Below, piece by piece: positions 8,546 to 17,402 of a stretch of 48,385 bases of DNA (position 1 is the first letter of the stretch; every line of letters starts with the position of its first letter). Below the pieces are notes generated by a model. It saw only the letters and a program-made list of their open reading frames with translations, searched no databases and had not been told where the DNA came from. The DNA is from Lachnospiraceae bacterium (GTDB lineage Bacteria > Bacillota > Clostridia > Lachnospirales > Lachnospiraceae). The stretch lies in NCBI GenBank assembly GCA_028696165.1, contig JAQVHQ010000025.1, positions 1-48,385 on the forward strand, in the 5' to 3' direction. The translations under genes and the position numbers were made by a program.

Positions 8546-9062
8546 AAAGCTTATTAATTTTACGATATTCTTCCCTTAACGGGCCAAAATAATAATCCAG
8601 GAATTCACAAAATCCACAGAATTTATCCGTGAACACGATTACATAGGTCTCCGGATGTTTCGGTGGAACAATCGTTACCGGCCACATGTGCTTGGTAATA
8701 ATCTCCTCCTCCTTTTCCGAGAAATCGAAATACCGCTTTGCGTTATTATACGCTGTACGGGGATGAGTAAATGCATGGGTAGCATCACCAGTCTGAAACT
8801 TATGTGTTCTCCAGTCATACAAGAATAAGTCATGCACCATAGCCGCTCTTGCTGCTGAGCGGGCGTCAAGATGAAGCCGCCGGCAGATACGGTAATTAAA
8901 GTAAGCTACATGGAGACAATGTTCATAACAGTTTGTCCCACTGTGCTGCATATAAATCCGCATCTGTTGTACCGCCGGATGGTGTAAGATATCTCTAATT
9001 GTCTCATAAAATTCACGGTCAATCTGCTTATTCTTATTTGATAAATGCCTTAACTTTTTCAT
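8544..9062 (-). CDS. HD domain phosphohydrolase-like protein
   Basis: About 172 residues. The HD signature is visible: CYEHCLHVAYFNYRIC supplies the first His, AAMVHDLFLYDWR the HD pair, and a later FTDKFCGFCEF the Asp. This points to a metal-dependent phosphohydrolase; the substrate is unknown. The longer frame starting at 9086 has no ribosome site; the ATG at 9062 (MKKLRHLSN) follows a weak GGGAA and overlaps the transketolase gene end by 29 bases, so translation is probably coupled. An upstream start cannot be excluded. Confidence 0.75.
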   Translation of the reverse strand: MKKLRHLSNKNKQIDREFYETIRDILHHPAVQQMRIYMQHSGTNCYEHCLHVAYFNYRICRRLHLDARSAARAAMVHDLFLYDWRTHKFQTGDATHAFTHPRTAYNNAKRYFDFSEKEEEIITKHMWPVTIVPPKHPETYVIVFTDKFCGFCEFLDYYFGPLREEYRKINKL

Positions 9063-9975
9063 AAATTCCCGCAGCGTCCAATCCATATTTTTCTAATAAT
9101 TTAACAGCTGGGCCTGATTCTCCAAACACATCATTGACACCAATTTTTAATACCTGTGTTGGTGCCTTTTCACTTAAGCAGTCACATACAGCACTTCCAA
9201 GTCCGCCAATTACAGAATGTTCTTCTACTGTAACAACTTTTCCTGTCTCTTTTGCTGCTGCAATAATCAGTTCTTCGTCTAATGGTTTGATTGTATGAAT
9301 ATTGATTACTTTTGCATTCACACCATCTGCAGCAAGTTTCTCAGCCGCTTCTAATGATGCAGAAACACATAATCCGGTTGCTACGATAGTAAGGTCTTTT
9401 CCTTCGCGAAGAGTAACACCTTTTCCGATTTCGAATTTGTAATCTGCATTGTCATTAATGACAGGTGCTGCAAGTCTGCCAAAACGCAGATATACAGGTC
9501 CTTCATATTCATAAGCAGCTTTTACTGCAGCTTTTGCTTCCACATCATCCGATGGGTTGATAACAACCATTCCCGGGATGCTTCTCATTAATGCAATATC
9601 TTCATTACACTGATGGGTTGCTCCATCTTCTCCTACAGAGATTCCTGCATGAGTTGCTCCGATCTTCACGTTCAGATGTGGATATCCGATAGAGTTACGA
9701 ACCTGCTCAAAAGCACGTCCTGCTGCAAACATAGCAAAAGTACTTGCAAATGGAACTTTACCGGTAGTAGATAATCCTGCAGCGATTCCCATCATATTAC
9801 ACTCTGCGATACCGCAGTCAATATGTCTGTCTGGAAAAGCTTTCTTGAAAGTTCCGGTTTTTGTAGCAGCTGCTAAGTCAGCGTCTAATACTACAAGGTT
9901 CTCATGTTCCTGTCCTAATTCAACCAGGGCATTACCATAACTTTCTCTTGTTGCAATTTTCTTTACTTCTGACAT
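9034..9975 (-). CDS. transketolase, C-terminal subunit
   Basis: 313 residues, covering the pyrimidine-binding and C-terminal domains of transketolase as a separate subunit. Visible landmarks: LGQEHENLVVLDADLAAATKTG, the DCGIAECNMMGIAAGL motif with the catalytic Glu that activates thiamine diphosphate, and the C-terminal GKVVTVEEHSVIGGLGSAV. It transfers two-carbon ketol units in the non-oxidative pentose phosphate pathway, in the cytoplasm. It overlaps the N-terminal subunit gene by 13 bases, and the two products should form one enzyme, as in other split-transketolase anaerobes. Confidence 0.93.
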   Translation of the reverse strand: MSEVKKIATRESYGNALVELGQEHENLVVLDADLAAATKTGTFKKAFPDRHIDCGIAECNMMGIAAGLSTTGKVPFASTFAMFAAGRAFEQVRNSIGYPHLNVKIGATHAGISVGEDGATHQCNEDIALMRSIPGMVVINPSDDVEAKAAVKAAYEYEGPVYLRFGRLAAPVINDNADYKFEIGKGVTLREGKDLTIVATGLCVSASLEAAEKLAADGVNAKVINIHTIKPLDEELIIAAAKETGKVVTVEEHSVIGGLGSAVCDCLSEKAPTQVLKIGVNDVFGESGPAVKLLEKYGLDAAGIYEKVKAFIK

Positions 9976-10802
9976 AGTGCTTCACCTACTTTCTTCAAAT
10001 CTTCCATTGCTACTGCATACTGTTCATCGTTTGGAGCTGCTCCGTGCCATGCTACATTATTCTCCATGAAAGAAACGCCTTTTCCTTTCACAGTCTTCAT
10101 GATGATTGCTGTTGGCATTCCTTTGGTCGCTTTTGCTTCTGCAAACGCTGCTGCCAGCTGGTCAAAATCATTACCATCTGCCACATTAATTACATGGAAA
10201 TTAAACGCTTCGAATTTTTTATCAATTGGATAAGGAGAGCATACATCATCAATTGCTCCGTCAATCTGCAAACCATTGTTATCAACGATCACTACAAGAT
10301 TGTCAAGCTTTCTATGACCTGCGAACATAGAAGCTTCCCATACCTGTCCCTCCTGGATTTCACCATCTCCAAGAAGTGTATATACACGATAATCTTCTCC
10401 GGACATCTTAGCAGATAAAGCCATACCTACAGCTGCTGAGATTCCCTGTCCCAGTGAACCGCTGGACATATCAACACCTGGAATATGTTTCATATCCGGA
10501 TGTCCCTGAAGATAAGAACCAATATGACGAAGAGTTACTAAATCTTCAACTGGGAAATAGCCTCTCTGAGCCAGAGTAGAATATAAACCTGGAGCAGTAT
10601 GACCTTTAGATAATACAAAGCGATCTCTGTCCGCCTTCTTAGGGTCCTTTGGATCAATATTCATTTCTTCAAAATATAAATAAGTAAATAAATCAGCTGC
10701 TGATAAAGATCCACCCGGATGTCCTGCTTTTGCTGAATGAACAGCAGTCACAATACCCTTGCGAATTTCATTGGCTGTTTTCTGTAATTCCAATTTATTC
10801 AT
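9963..10802 (-). CDS. transketolase, N-terminal subunit
   Basis: 279 residues holding the thiamine diphosphate-binding domain. KAGHPGGSLSAADLFTYLYF, HIGSYLQGHPDMKHIPGVDMSSGSLGQG (interrupted here only as a landmark) and the ThDP motif GDGEIQEGQVWEA...NNGLQ (GDG to NN) are all present. It is about half a full transketolase and overlaps the C-terminal subunit gene, so the two form a split enzyme. It sits 76 bases downstream of the transaldolase gene, giving a pentose phosphate cluster. The start is preceded by AAGGAGAAAC. Confidence 0.93.
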   Translation of the reverse strand: MNKLELQKTANEIRKGIVTAVHSAKAGHPGGSLSAADLFTYLYFEEMNIDPKDPKKADRDRFVLSKGHTAPGLYSTLAQRGYFPVEDLVTLRHIGSYLQGHPDMKHIPGVDMSSGSLGQGISAAVGMALSAKMSGEDYRVYTLLGDGEIQEGQVWEASMFAGHRKLDNLVVIVDNNGLQIDGAIDDVCSPYPIDKKFEAFNFHVINVADGNDFDQLAAAFAEAKATKGMPTAIIMKTVKGKGVSFMENNVAWHGAAPNDEQYAVAMEDLKKVGEALCQK

Positions 10803-10878
10803 GTTGTTTCTCCTTGTTTTTTATTTTCACGCATTCCATGCATTTACTCTATGCACGTCAAATCATTGATTCTTTCGA

Positions 10879-11532
10879 TTACTCTCCAAATACAGCTTTG
10901 TAGTCTGCCTGGAATTTTTCGATACCTGCATCTGTTAATGGATGTTTTGTCATCTGCTCGATAACACTGTATGGTACAGTTGCAATGTCTGCACCTGCTA
11001 ATGCACAGTCAGTTACATGAATTGGGTTACGTACACTTGCAGCGATAATTTCGGTATCAATTCCAGCCACTGCAAAGATGTCAGCGATTTCACGGATTAA
11101 ATCCACGCCGCGAACAGAGATATCATCTAAACGTCCTAAGAATGGAGATACATAAGTAGCGCCTGCTCTGGCTGCTAAAAGAGCCTGGTTTGCAGAGAAG
11201 ATCAAGGTAACGTTTGTCTTAATTCCTTCTGAAGCTAATACTTTAACTGCTTTTAAGCCTTCTACAGTCATAGGAATCTTAACGATCATGTTTGGATGAA
11301 TCTTAGCGATTTCTCTACCTTCTGCGATCATGCCTTCTGCATCTGTAGTAGTTGCTTTTACTTCTCCACTGATAGGTCCATCAACGATAGAGGTGATTTC
11401 TTTGATTACTTCTACGAAGTCTCTTCCTTCTTTTGCAATCAGAGAAGGATTGGTTGTTACTCCACAGATTACTCCCATATCGTTTGCTTTCTTAATATCT
11501 TCTACCTTTGCTGTGTCTACAAAAAATTTCAT
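10879..11532 (-). CDS. transaldolase / fructose-6-phosphate aldolase family protein
   Basis: 217 residues, the short single-domain TalC/FSA-type length rather than classic ~320-residue transaldolase. The start [14 protein letters not shown] and [13 protein letters not shown] are family hallmarks. The Schiff-base lysine is K85 in IVKIPMT, the same position as in FSA-type proteins. Family members act either as transaldolase or as fructose-6-phosphate aldolase; the adjacent transketolase genes favour transaldolase. A frame open from 11592 is not used: the AGGAGG seven bases before 11532 and the promoter at 11564..11592 fix the start. Confidence 0.92.
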   Translation of the reverse strand: MKFFVDTAKVEDIKKANDMGVICGVTTNPSLIAKEGRDFVEVIKEITSIVDGPISGEVKATTTDAEGMIAEGREIAKIHPNMIVKIPMTVEGLKAVKVLASEGIKTNVTLIFSANQALLAARAGATYVSPFLGRLDDISVRGVDLIREIADIFAVAGIDTEIIAASVRNPIHVTDCALAGADIATVPYSVIEQMTKHPLTDAGIEKFQADYKAVFGE

Positions 11533-11563
11533 TTTTTCTTCCTCCTGGATTTTTGATAGTTTC

Positions 11564-11592
11564 AGTATAACAATACAAAGGTTTTCGGTCAA
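11564..11592 (-). promoter_or_regulatory. promoter of transaldolase-transketolase operon
   Basis: Minus strand: TTGACC (11592..11587), 17-base spacer, TATACT (11569..11564), start near 11557. A small palindrome, GGTC AATA GACC (11587..11598), overlaps the -35 and could be an operator. Confidence 0.7.
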
Positions 11593-11721
11593 TAGACCGG
11601 GATTTTATTAATAAATTCCATTACTAATAATTGCATTTTTATTAATATAACTAACCCAATATTTTACATTGATTTTATTTTTCATTGTATAGATTCTGCA
11701 TTTTCAGGATGTAGTGCGTTA

Positions 11722-11740
11722 AAATTATTATTAATAATTT
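11722..11740. promoter_or_regulatory. 19-bp perfect AT palindrome downstream of lacI-type gene
   Basis: AAATTATTA and TAATAATTT are exact inverted arms around one T at 11731. It lies between the LacI-family stop and the transaldolase promoter, about 130 bases upstream of the -35. It could be a regulator site, but LacI-family operators usually centre on CG and the stretch is AT-rich, so chance is possible. Confidence 0.3.
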
Positions 11741-11751
11741 CCGATTATCAT

Positions 11752-12843
11752 TTATTTTTTCGTTCTCGCATATCCAGTAGAACGACGTACAATCAATTTA
11801 GGCTCATACTCGATATGATAGATACTTCTGGGGCGTTCTTCCAGTTTCCATTCTTTACGTTCTGCTATAAGTTTCAGTACAATTTCTCCGGCATCTCTTC
11901 CCTTTAATGGTACAAAATGTTCAATGGTTGTTAAAGATACCTGACGCATACCGGAAAATAGGGTATTGTCGCAGCCGATTACAGAAATATCCCCTGGAAC
12001 TTTGTACTTTTCCTCTGCCAATGCATCCATCACCCCGAAGGCAATCATGTCATTCAGTCCGGCAATAGCAGTCACTTCAAGATGCTCCTTAAGTAATTCT
12101 TTGGTTAATTGATACCCTATGTTGTATTCAGAATTTACATTAGGAATCGCTTCTTCGCTGTCAGGGTCTGCAGAACGTACCAGGACACCATCTGCCAGCC
12201 CTGCATTCTTGAATTCATTCACGAAGCCTTCCACCCTTTTAGAACGCTGCTGCTGTCGGTCAGTCAGTGGCGGCGAGATGAATGCAACCTTCTTATGACC
12301 AAGTTCCAGCAAATGGCGTGCCATAAGAATACCCGGTTTCCGGTTATTCAGCGCAACTGCATTCACCTCTAGAATAGTCTCCCGGTTGTTAATAATAACC
12401 ATAGGAATCTCTCTTGAAATTTCCGAAATCTTCTCCATATAAATCTTACTCGGATTACATGTATAGATGATTCCAAGCGGCTGCACTCCCTGAATAGTCT
12501 TTAACAGCCGCTCTTCTATCTCCAGATTTCTCTGGGTATTACACACAAACACATTAAATCCCTTTTCTTTCGCCACCTCTTCAATTCCCTGAAGAAGTGT
12601 CACGTAATAAGGGTTTGTCAATGTAGGGCATACTACCACAATCAGTTTCCCATGAATATTGCTCTTTCTGGTCCGCTGCTTTGGCACATTATAATTTAGC
12701 TTTTTCGCAGCAGCTTCCACCCGGGCAATGGTTTCTTTAGAAAAAGATACATTATACTTCTTATTCAGCACCATAGAAACGGTTGCCTGAGAGACGCCTG
12801 CCTCCCGGGCAACCTCCGTGGATGTTGCTTTCTTTTTACTCAT
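11752..12843 (-). CDS. LacI family transcriptional regulator
   Basis: About 363 residues. The N-terminal helix-turn-helix is typical (STEVAREAGVSQATVSMVLNKKYNVS, quoted in part) and is followed by a periplasmic-binding-protein-like sensor domain (GKLIVVVCPTLTNPYYVTL; VTAIAGLNDMIAFGVMDAL; DISVIGCDNTLFSGM). It should be a cytoplasmic DNA-binding repressor responding to a sugar-like ligand. ATG at 12843 has GGAG eight bases upstream and lies one base beyond the recR stop; an in-frame start at 12933 would run inside recR. The targets are unknown; the downstream transaldolase/transketolase genes are candidates. Confidence 0.92.
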   Translation of the reverse strand: MSKKKATSTEVAREAGVSQATVSMVLNKKYNVSFSKETIARVEAAAKKLNYNVPKQRTRKSNIHGKLIVVVCPTLTNPYYVTLLQGIEEVAKEKGFNVFVCNTQRNLEIEERLLKTIQGVQPLGIIYTCNPSKIYMEKISEISREIPMVIINNRETILEVNAVALNNRKPGILMARHLLELGHKKVAFISPPLTDRQQQRSKRVEGFVNEFKNAGLADGVLVRSADPDSEEAIPNVNSEYNIGYQLTKELLKEHLEVTAIAGLNDMIAFGVMDALAEEKYKVPGDISVIGCDNTLFSGMRQVSLTTIEHFVPLKGRDAGEIVLKLIAERKEWKLEERPRSIYHIEYEPKLIVRRSTGYARTKK

Positions 12844-12844
12844 C

Positions 12845-13441
12845 TTACAACTCCGTTCTTCCCTCGAGGGCACGAAGCAGGGTAACTTCATCAATATATT
12901 CCAGATCTCCGCCCACCGGTACTCCACTGGCAATTCGTGTCACCTTGATACCCGACGGTTTAATCAACTTGCTGATATACATAGCGGTAGTCTCACCTTC
13001 CAAGCTGGAATTCGTTGCAATGATAACTTCTTCCACGTCCCCCTGCAGACGCTGCATCAGTTCTTTTAACTTTATCTCATCCGGTCCAATTCCCAGCATT
13101 GGTGAAATAGCTCCGTGAAGTACATGATATACGCCTTCATACTTTCCGGTCTTTTCATAAGCTGCCAAATCTCTTGTATTTTCCACTACCATAATAATCT
13201 TTGGATCTCTCTTTGGATTACTGCAGATAGGGCAAAGTTCTTTGTCAGTCAAAGTAAAACACTGTTTACAGTATCTGACATTTTCCTTTGCTCCTACTAT
13301 GGAAGAAGCAAGCTGTTCTACCTGCTCTTTCGGCATATTCAGTATATGGAATGCTAATCTCTGTGCAGTCTTTGCGCCTACTCCCGGGAGTTTGGACAGT
13401 TGTTCTATTAATTTACTTATATGGCTGCTGTAATAATCCAT
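12845..13441 (-). CDS. recR: recombination protein RecR
   Basis: 199 residues, the normal RecR length. Seen in order: the helix-hairpin-helix [17 protein letters not shown], a C4 zinc finger ([16 protein letters not shown]), and a Toprim domain ([18 protein letters not shown]). RecR works with RecO/RecF in loading RecA at gaps. It follows ybaB by one base, the common dnaX-ybaB-recR arrangement. A longer frame begins at a TTG at 13465; the ATG at 13441 gives the family N-terminus and is preferred. Confidence 0.96.
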   Translation of the reverse strand: MDYYSSHISKLIEQLSKLPGVGAKTAQRLAFHILNMPKEQVEQLASSIVGAKENVRYCKQCFTLTDKELCPICSNPKRDPKIIMVVENTRDLAAYEKTGKYEGVYHVLHGAISPMLGIGPDEIKLKELMQRLQGDVEEVIIATNSSLEGETTAMYISKLIKPSGIKVTRIASGVPVGGDLEYIDEVTLLRALEGRTEL

Positions 13442-13442
13442 C

Positions 13443-13802
13443 TTAGAAAGGTAAACCTCCGCCAAGGCCGCCTAAACCACCGGTGATTTTAGACATCGCT
13501 GCGCTGCTTTCCTCTTCCATCTTGCGAAGAGCTTCGTTCGTCGCTGCCATAATCAAATCTTCCAACATCTCGATATCATCTGGATCTACAGCTTCTTCTG
13601 CCAATTTAACTTTTGTAACTTCTTTTTTACCGGAAACTGTAATCTCTACAGCTCCGCCGCCTGCTGTTGCAGTAAATTCTTTTTCTTCTAATGCTTTCTG
13701 ATTTTCTTCCATCTGCTTTTGCATCTTCTGTGCCTGTTTCATCAGGTTGTTCATATTACCAGGCATTCCCATGCCACCGCCAAAACCTCCGCGTTTTGCC
13801 AT
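13443..13802 (-). CDS. YbaB/EbfC family nucleoid-associated protein
   Basis: 119 residues: a Gly/Met-rich start ([19 protein letters not shown]), a helix [18 protein letters not shown], the beta core [19 protein letters not shown], and a second helix ending in a Gly-rich tail ([12 protein letters not shown]). This is the YbaB/EbfC fold, a dimeric DNA-binding protein usually encoded between dnaX and recR, as here. It lies 41 bases after dnaX with AGGAGG before the start. Confidence 0.95.
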   Translation of the reverse strand: MAKRGGFGGGMGMPGNMNNLMKQAQKMQKQMEENQKALEEKEFTATAGGGAVEITVSGKKEVTKVKLAEEAVDPDDIEMLEDLIMAATNEALRKMEEESSAAMSKITGGLGGLGGGLPF

Positions 13803-13843
13803 ATCTTTTCTTCCTCCTGTTTTATCTCATTCATTAAACTTCT

Positions 13844-15457
13844 TTAATTTTCATCTTCGATTACAACATCCATATGAATTTCATTCTTTATAATATCTTC
13901 CACACTGATATCAGCCAATGCCTGCCCCATATTGTCCGATTGATTTTTTATAACCATCTCGATTTCCACACGTTTTCCAAACCGATTCTGTATAATCTGG
14001 CTGAGTTCTTCTTTCCCATCCGGATGATCCAGATAATGTTGGGCAAGCGGTGTAGCAAACTCTACGTACAATTTGGGTTCTCCTGTATTTCCATTATACT
14101 TTGGAACCGCCCCTGAGAGCATGGACTTGAACATTCCGCTGGTCTGCGCAACAATCGCCTTCCAATCTGTCTTGATTCTTTGTAAATCTTCAGGCGCTGC
14201 TTTTTCCGGCGGTTTCTGCTGCTTTTCTTCTTTTACAACCGGCTTAACCGATGCTGTCGTAGTTTGAACTGCGGCAGCCGGCATGGCTATTCCCTGCTCT
14301 TTTAAAGTTTCCAGCTCCCGTTCCATCACACGCATACGATCAAGAACGGAATCTATATTGCTTTCCATCTGTGGTTGACATAACTTTATTAGTGCTATCT
14401 CCACCAATACTCTCTTCTGTGTCGCATAGCGAAGCTGTCCAGACAAATCTGACAGAATTCGAATATAACGCATAAGCGTATCGTTGTCAATGATTTCCCG
14501 TTCTTCCAGCATCCTCTGAATGGTTTCTGTCGACACGTCAATAACATCCTCGATATTCTCAGATGTCTTAGCCAGCAAGAGATTTCTCAAATACCATGTA
14601 AAATCTGATACAAACTGTCCCAGTTCTTTTCCCTGTAAAATCATCTCTTCCAACAAGCTGATACTGGCTGCCACCTGCCCCGAAACTATTTTTCTCAGCA
14701 GTTCACTGAACACCTCAGTATCCACAGCCCCCAGCACTTCCAGTACTTTATCATAAGTCAGTACCTGTCCTAAGTAAAATGCAATACACTGGTCTAGAAG
14801 GCTGAGTGCGTCACGCATGGAACCATCCGCTGCTTTTGCCACATAGCGAATTGCTTTTTCTTCCACTTCAACCTGTTCCTGATTCATCAAGTCCTGCATT
14901 CTCGCACTGATGGTATCCACGGTAATTCTCTTAAAATCATATCTTTGACAACGTGAAAGAATTGTAACAGGAATCTTATTCGCCTCTGTTGTCGCCAGAA
15001 TGAATATTACATAAGAAGGAGGTTCTTCCAATGTCTTCAGCAGTGCATTAAATGCTCCTGTAGATAACATATGAACCTCATCTATAATGTAAACCTTATA
15101 TTTTCCCTGAGTAGGACGATATGCAACTTCTTCCCGGATTTCACGGATATTATCCACACCGTTATTAGATGCCGCATCGATTTCAATCACATTCATGGAT
15201 GTCTGCGCCTGTATGCTTCTGCAGGTTTCACACTCATTACAGGGATTTCCATCCACCGGATGTTCACAGTTTACCGCCTTTGCCAAAATCTTGGCAACGG
15301 TAGTTTTACCTGTTCCGCGGGTTCCGCAGAACAGGTAAGCATGACCAATTCGATTGGCTTTTATTTGATTTTTAAAAGTTGTAACGATATGATCCTGACC
15401 CTTTACGTCTTCAAATGAGTCGGGACGAAATTTTCGATACAGAGCCATGTAGCTCAT
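13844..15457 (-). CDS. dnaX: DNA polymerase III subunit gamma/tau
   Basis: 537 residues. The clamp-loader AAA+ module is complete: Walker A GTRGTGKTTVAKI, a four-Cys zinc module (CEHPVDGNPCNECETC), Walker B-like VYIIDEVHMLS, and sensor ILATTEANKIPVTILSRC. Domain III and a charged linker follow (~365-420), then a C-terminal tau-like region. It drives assembly of the beta clamp at the replisome. Start ATG 15457 has GAGGTG upstream. It lies 37 bases downstream of pfkA and starts the dnaX-ybaB-recR cluster. Confidence 0.96.
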   Translation of the reverse strand: MSYMALYRKFRPDSFEDVKGQDHIVTTFKNQIKANRIGHAYLFCGTRGTGKTTVAKILAKAVNCEHPVDGNPCNECETCRSIQAQTSMNVIEIDAASNNGVDNIREIREEVAYRPTQGKYKVYIIDEVHMLSTGAFNALLKTLEEPPSYVIFILATTEANKIPVTILSRCQRYDFKRITVDTISARMQDLMNQEQVEVEEKAIRYVAKAADGSMRDALSLLDQCIAFYLGQVLTYDKVLEVLGAVDTEVFSELLRKIVSGQVAASISLLEEMILQGKELGQFVSDFTWYLRNLLLAKTSENIEDVIDVSTETIQRMLEEREIIDNDTLMRYIRILSDLSGQLRYATQKRVLVEIALIKLCQPQMESNIDSVLDRMRVMERELETLKEQGIAMPAAAVQTTTASVKPVVKEEKQQKPPEKAAPEDLQRIKTDWKAIVAQTSGMFKSMLSGAVPKYNGNTGEPKLYVEFATPLAQHYLDHPDGKEELSQIIQNRFGKRVEIEMVIKNQSDNMGQALADISVEDIIKNEIHMDVVIEDEN

Positions 15458-15494
15458 AAATCACACCTCTTCCAGCTATTTACATAGCACTCCA

Positions 15495-16574
15495 TTAATC
15501 GCCGAAGCTGATACCAATTCTCTTAGCTGCTTCTACAGTCTGATCCTTTGGAGTTACAGATTTTAATTTACCTGCTGCTTCCTCCAACGGAACTTTCTTG
15601 CATTTATCATTTACAATGGCAACCATGTATCCAAAATCGCCTTCAATAATCAATTTTGCTGCATAAGAACCTAATCTTGTGGATAATACACGGTCATAAG
15701 CACATGGGCTTCCACCACGCTGTGTATGTCCCGGTACAGTTACACGAATATCAAGATCTGTCTTTTCTTTGATTTTTTCAGCAATCTGATAAGACACAGA
15801 TGGCCATTTTTTTGCATTTTCTTCTAGCTTTTTCTTTAATTCCTTCTTGGATAATTCTGCGTCTTCCTTTGATATAGCACCTTCTGCCACTGCAAGAATC
15901 GTAAATCTCTTACCTGCTTTTGCTCTCTTATCAATAGCGCTGATTACTTTCTCAATATCATATGGAATCTCAGGAATCAGAATAATGTCCGCACCACCGG
16001 CAATACCTGCATGAAGTGTCAGCCATCCAACTTTATGTCCCATAACTTCTACGATAAATACACGTCCATGAGAAGATGCAGTTGTATGGATCTGGTCAAT
16101 AGCTTCTGTAGCAATATTAACTGCACTCTGGAAACCAAAAGTCATATCCGTTCCCCAGATATCATTATCAATGGTCTTAGGAAGATGTATAACATTTAAT
16201 CCTTCTTCTCTTAAGAGATTAGCAGTTTTCTGAGTTCCATTACCTCCAAGAATAACGAGACAGTCCAGACGAAGTTTGTAATAAGTCTGCTTCATAGCCT
16301 CGACTTTATCTAATCCCTTTTCATCCGGCACACGCATTAATTTAAATGGCTGTCTGGAAGATCCCAGTATTGTACCGCCTCTTGTTAAAATTCCAGAAAA
16401 ATCTTTTGAAGATAACATTCTATAATTTCCGTAAATTAATCCTTTATATCCATCATCAAATCCATAAACTTCCAATTCCTCTACACTGTTGCTTAATCCC
16501 TTGACAACTCCTCGCATGGTCGCATTTAAGGCCTGACAATCTCCACCACTTGTTAACATTCCAATTCTTAACAT
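15495..16574 (-). CDS. 6-phosphofructokinase
   Basis: 359 residues, PFK-A superfamily, cytoplasmic glycolysis. Landmarks: TSGGDCQALNATMRG near the N-terminus, GGNGTQKTA at 110-118, catalytic PKTIDND at 132-138, and PGHTQRGGSPCAYDR near the C-terminus. At the two residues that separate ATP from PPi users it has Gly113 (ATP-like) and Lys133 (seen in PPi enzymes and in the clade X ATP enzymes), and an Asn112 where Asp is usual. ATP use is the more likely reading, but the phosphoryl donor is not settled by sequence. It has its own promoter and a ~110-base leader. Confidence 0.9.
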   Translation of the reverse strand: MLRIGMLTSGGDCQALNATMRGVVKGLSNSVEELEVYGFDDGYKGLIYGNYRMLSSKDFSGILTRGGTILGSSRQPFKLMRVPDEKGLDKVEAMKQTYYKLRLDCLVILGGNGTQKTANLLREEGLNVIHLPKTIDNDIWGTDMTFGFQSAVNIATEAIDQIHTTASSHGRVFIVEVMGHKVGWLTLHAGIAGGADIILIPEIPYDIEKVISAIDKRAKAGKRFTILAVAEGAISKEDAELSKKELKKKLEENAKKWPSVSYQIAEKIKEKTDLDIRVTVPGHTQRGGSPCAYDRVLSTRLGSYAAKLIIEGDFGYMVAIVNDKCKKVPLEEAAGKLKSVTPKDQTVEAAKRIGISFGD

Positions 16575-16645
16575 AATCTGATTCCGCCTTTCGTATTATT
16601 CTCTACAGGTAAAAATCCGTATTGTGATACGCTATTCCCCATTTG

Positions 16646-16682
16646 GTGCAAAAATTTGTATTCAAATTAATCTGCTTGCACC
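16646..16682 (-). other. stem in the pfkA 5' leader
   Basis: GGTGCAA and TTGCACC arms enclose a second partial inversion (AAATTTG with CAAATT) in the leader between promoter and start codon. A simple leader hairpin; no known riboswitch is recognised. Confidence 0.35.
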
Positions 16683-16693
16683 TTAACAGATTG

Positions 16694-16722
16694 ATTATAG
16701 CATTATTTTGAATGCCTCTCAA
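16694..16722 (-). promoter_or_regulatory. pfkA promoter
   Basis: Minus strand: TTGAGA (16722..16717), 17-base spacer, TATAAT (16699..16694), start near 16687, leaving a leader of about 110 bases before the pfkA ATG. It may also drive dnaX-ybaB-recR-lacI by read-through, as no terminator is seen between them. Confidence 0.75.
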
Positions 16723-16751
16723 GTAAAACAGAAAGCAATTTCCTATGTAAT

Positions 16752-16796
16752 AAAAAAAGCATTCCGTACACACAAGGTGCTTACGAATGCTTTTTT
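16752..16796 (-). terminator. bidirectional intrinsic terminator upstream of pfkA
   Basis: AAAAAAAGCATTC (16752..16764) pairs with GAATGCTTTTTT (16785..16796); an inner CGTA/TACG pair extends the stem past one bulge. It separates pfkA from the structured segment and SRP RNA upstream. Confidence 0.8.
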
Positions 16797-16803
16797 ATAA
16801 TAT

Positions 16804-16990
16804 TGGGAACAGGATTTTTTAGGGAGCCGGTCCGCATAAGCGGATGAACAAAGGACCTGTCCCCATTGACAGAAAACCGGCTCCTTTCAGTTGTATATAG
16901 AACCGGTAATCCGGATTCTATCATCAGAAAACCTGCTGGCAGGTTAGATAGTTCGCTGCGCTGGCAGCTCACTTCGAATAAATGACTGCA
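16804..16990 (-). ncRNA. candidate structured RNA segment (unassigned)
   Basis: Non-coding segment between the SRP RNA terminators and the terminator at 16752..16796. Two complementary pairs interleave: 16804..16813 with 16856..16865 (9 of 10) and 16823..16831 with 16876..16884 (9 of 9), around a 5-bp hairpin at 16831..16844. That order allows a pseudoknot. Further short inverted repeats follow (AACCTGC TG GCAGGTT; AGAATCCGGATTACCGGTTCT-like, written here only as a landmark). No promoter is clear and no RNA family is recognised, so this may instead be a degenerate repeat. Confidence 0.3.
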
Positions 16991-16996
16991 AAAAAG

Positions 16997-17020
16997 AAAA
17001 AAGCACCTGTATACAGGCGC
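16997..17020 (-). terminator. terminator-like hairpin (distal to SRP RNA)
   Basis: On the minus strand GCGCCTG, loop TATA, CAGGTGC is followed by six T. It lies past the first SRP terminator and may act as a backup. Confidence 0.5.
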
Positions 17021-17048
17021 ATCTTTGCGTAAATTCATGCAATATAAT

Positions 17049-17080
17049 AAAAAAAGGAAATCAATCAATGATTGACTTCC
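17049..17080 (-). terminator. SRP RNA terminator
   Basis: On the minus strand GGAAGTCAATCA pairs with TGATTGATTTCC and is followed by seven T. It is the first T-tailed hairpin downstream of the SRP RNA 3' end. Confidence 0.75.
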
Positions 17081-17133
17081 TCGTCTGAATCGAATATATC
17101 ATATATGCCATGAAATTTCAAGTACTTTTTTTA

Positions 17134-17397
17134 TCCGTGCGCCGCACCTCGACAGGCCCTCATAGACGTTACTCCTGCAGTTAACTCAGCCCAGGCTGCC
17201 TCACGGCACACAGAAGCTCTCACTTAGTGCTGCTGCATTCCTGCCCTGACACGGTTCATGAGTTCCTGTTGCGCGAGACCCAAGCGTCATCGCCACTTAC
17301 AGAAGGCAGCTCCACAAGGAACGAGCCTCAGATTGGCATCACCCCTGCTATAGCGGATTGCAGGTACAGAGCACCGCTAACTCCCCGGCTGCACGGA
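17134..17397 (-). ncRNA. ffs: signal recognition particle RNA, large Firmicute type
   Basis: About 264 nt. The 5' TCCGTGC pairs with GCACGGA at the 3' end. The 5' Alu part (GGGGAGTTAGCGGTGCTCTG) and the S-domain core with GGAACTCATGAACCGTGTCA followed by GGGCAGGAATGCAGCAGC are clear, so Ffh and the secretory pathway are its partners. The large form with an Alu domain is usual in Firmicutes. It lies between tadA and dnaX as in Bacillus, except that pfkA sits between it and dnaX. Exact ends are estimated from pairing. Confidence 0.93.
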
Positions 17398-17402
17398 CTT
17401 TA

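Noticed and set aside
16781-17068. Minus-strand 95-residue frame near the SRP RNA
   Set aside because: It spans three terminator-type hairpins and has no ribosome site; the region is better explained as non-coding structure.
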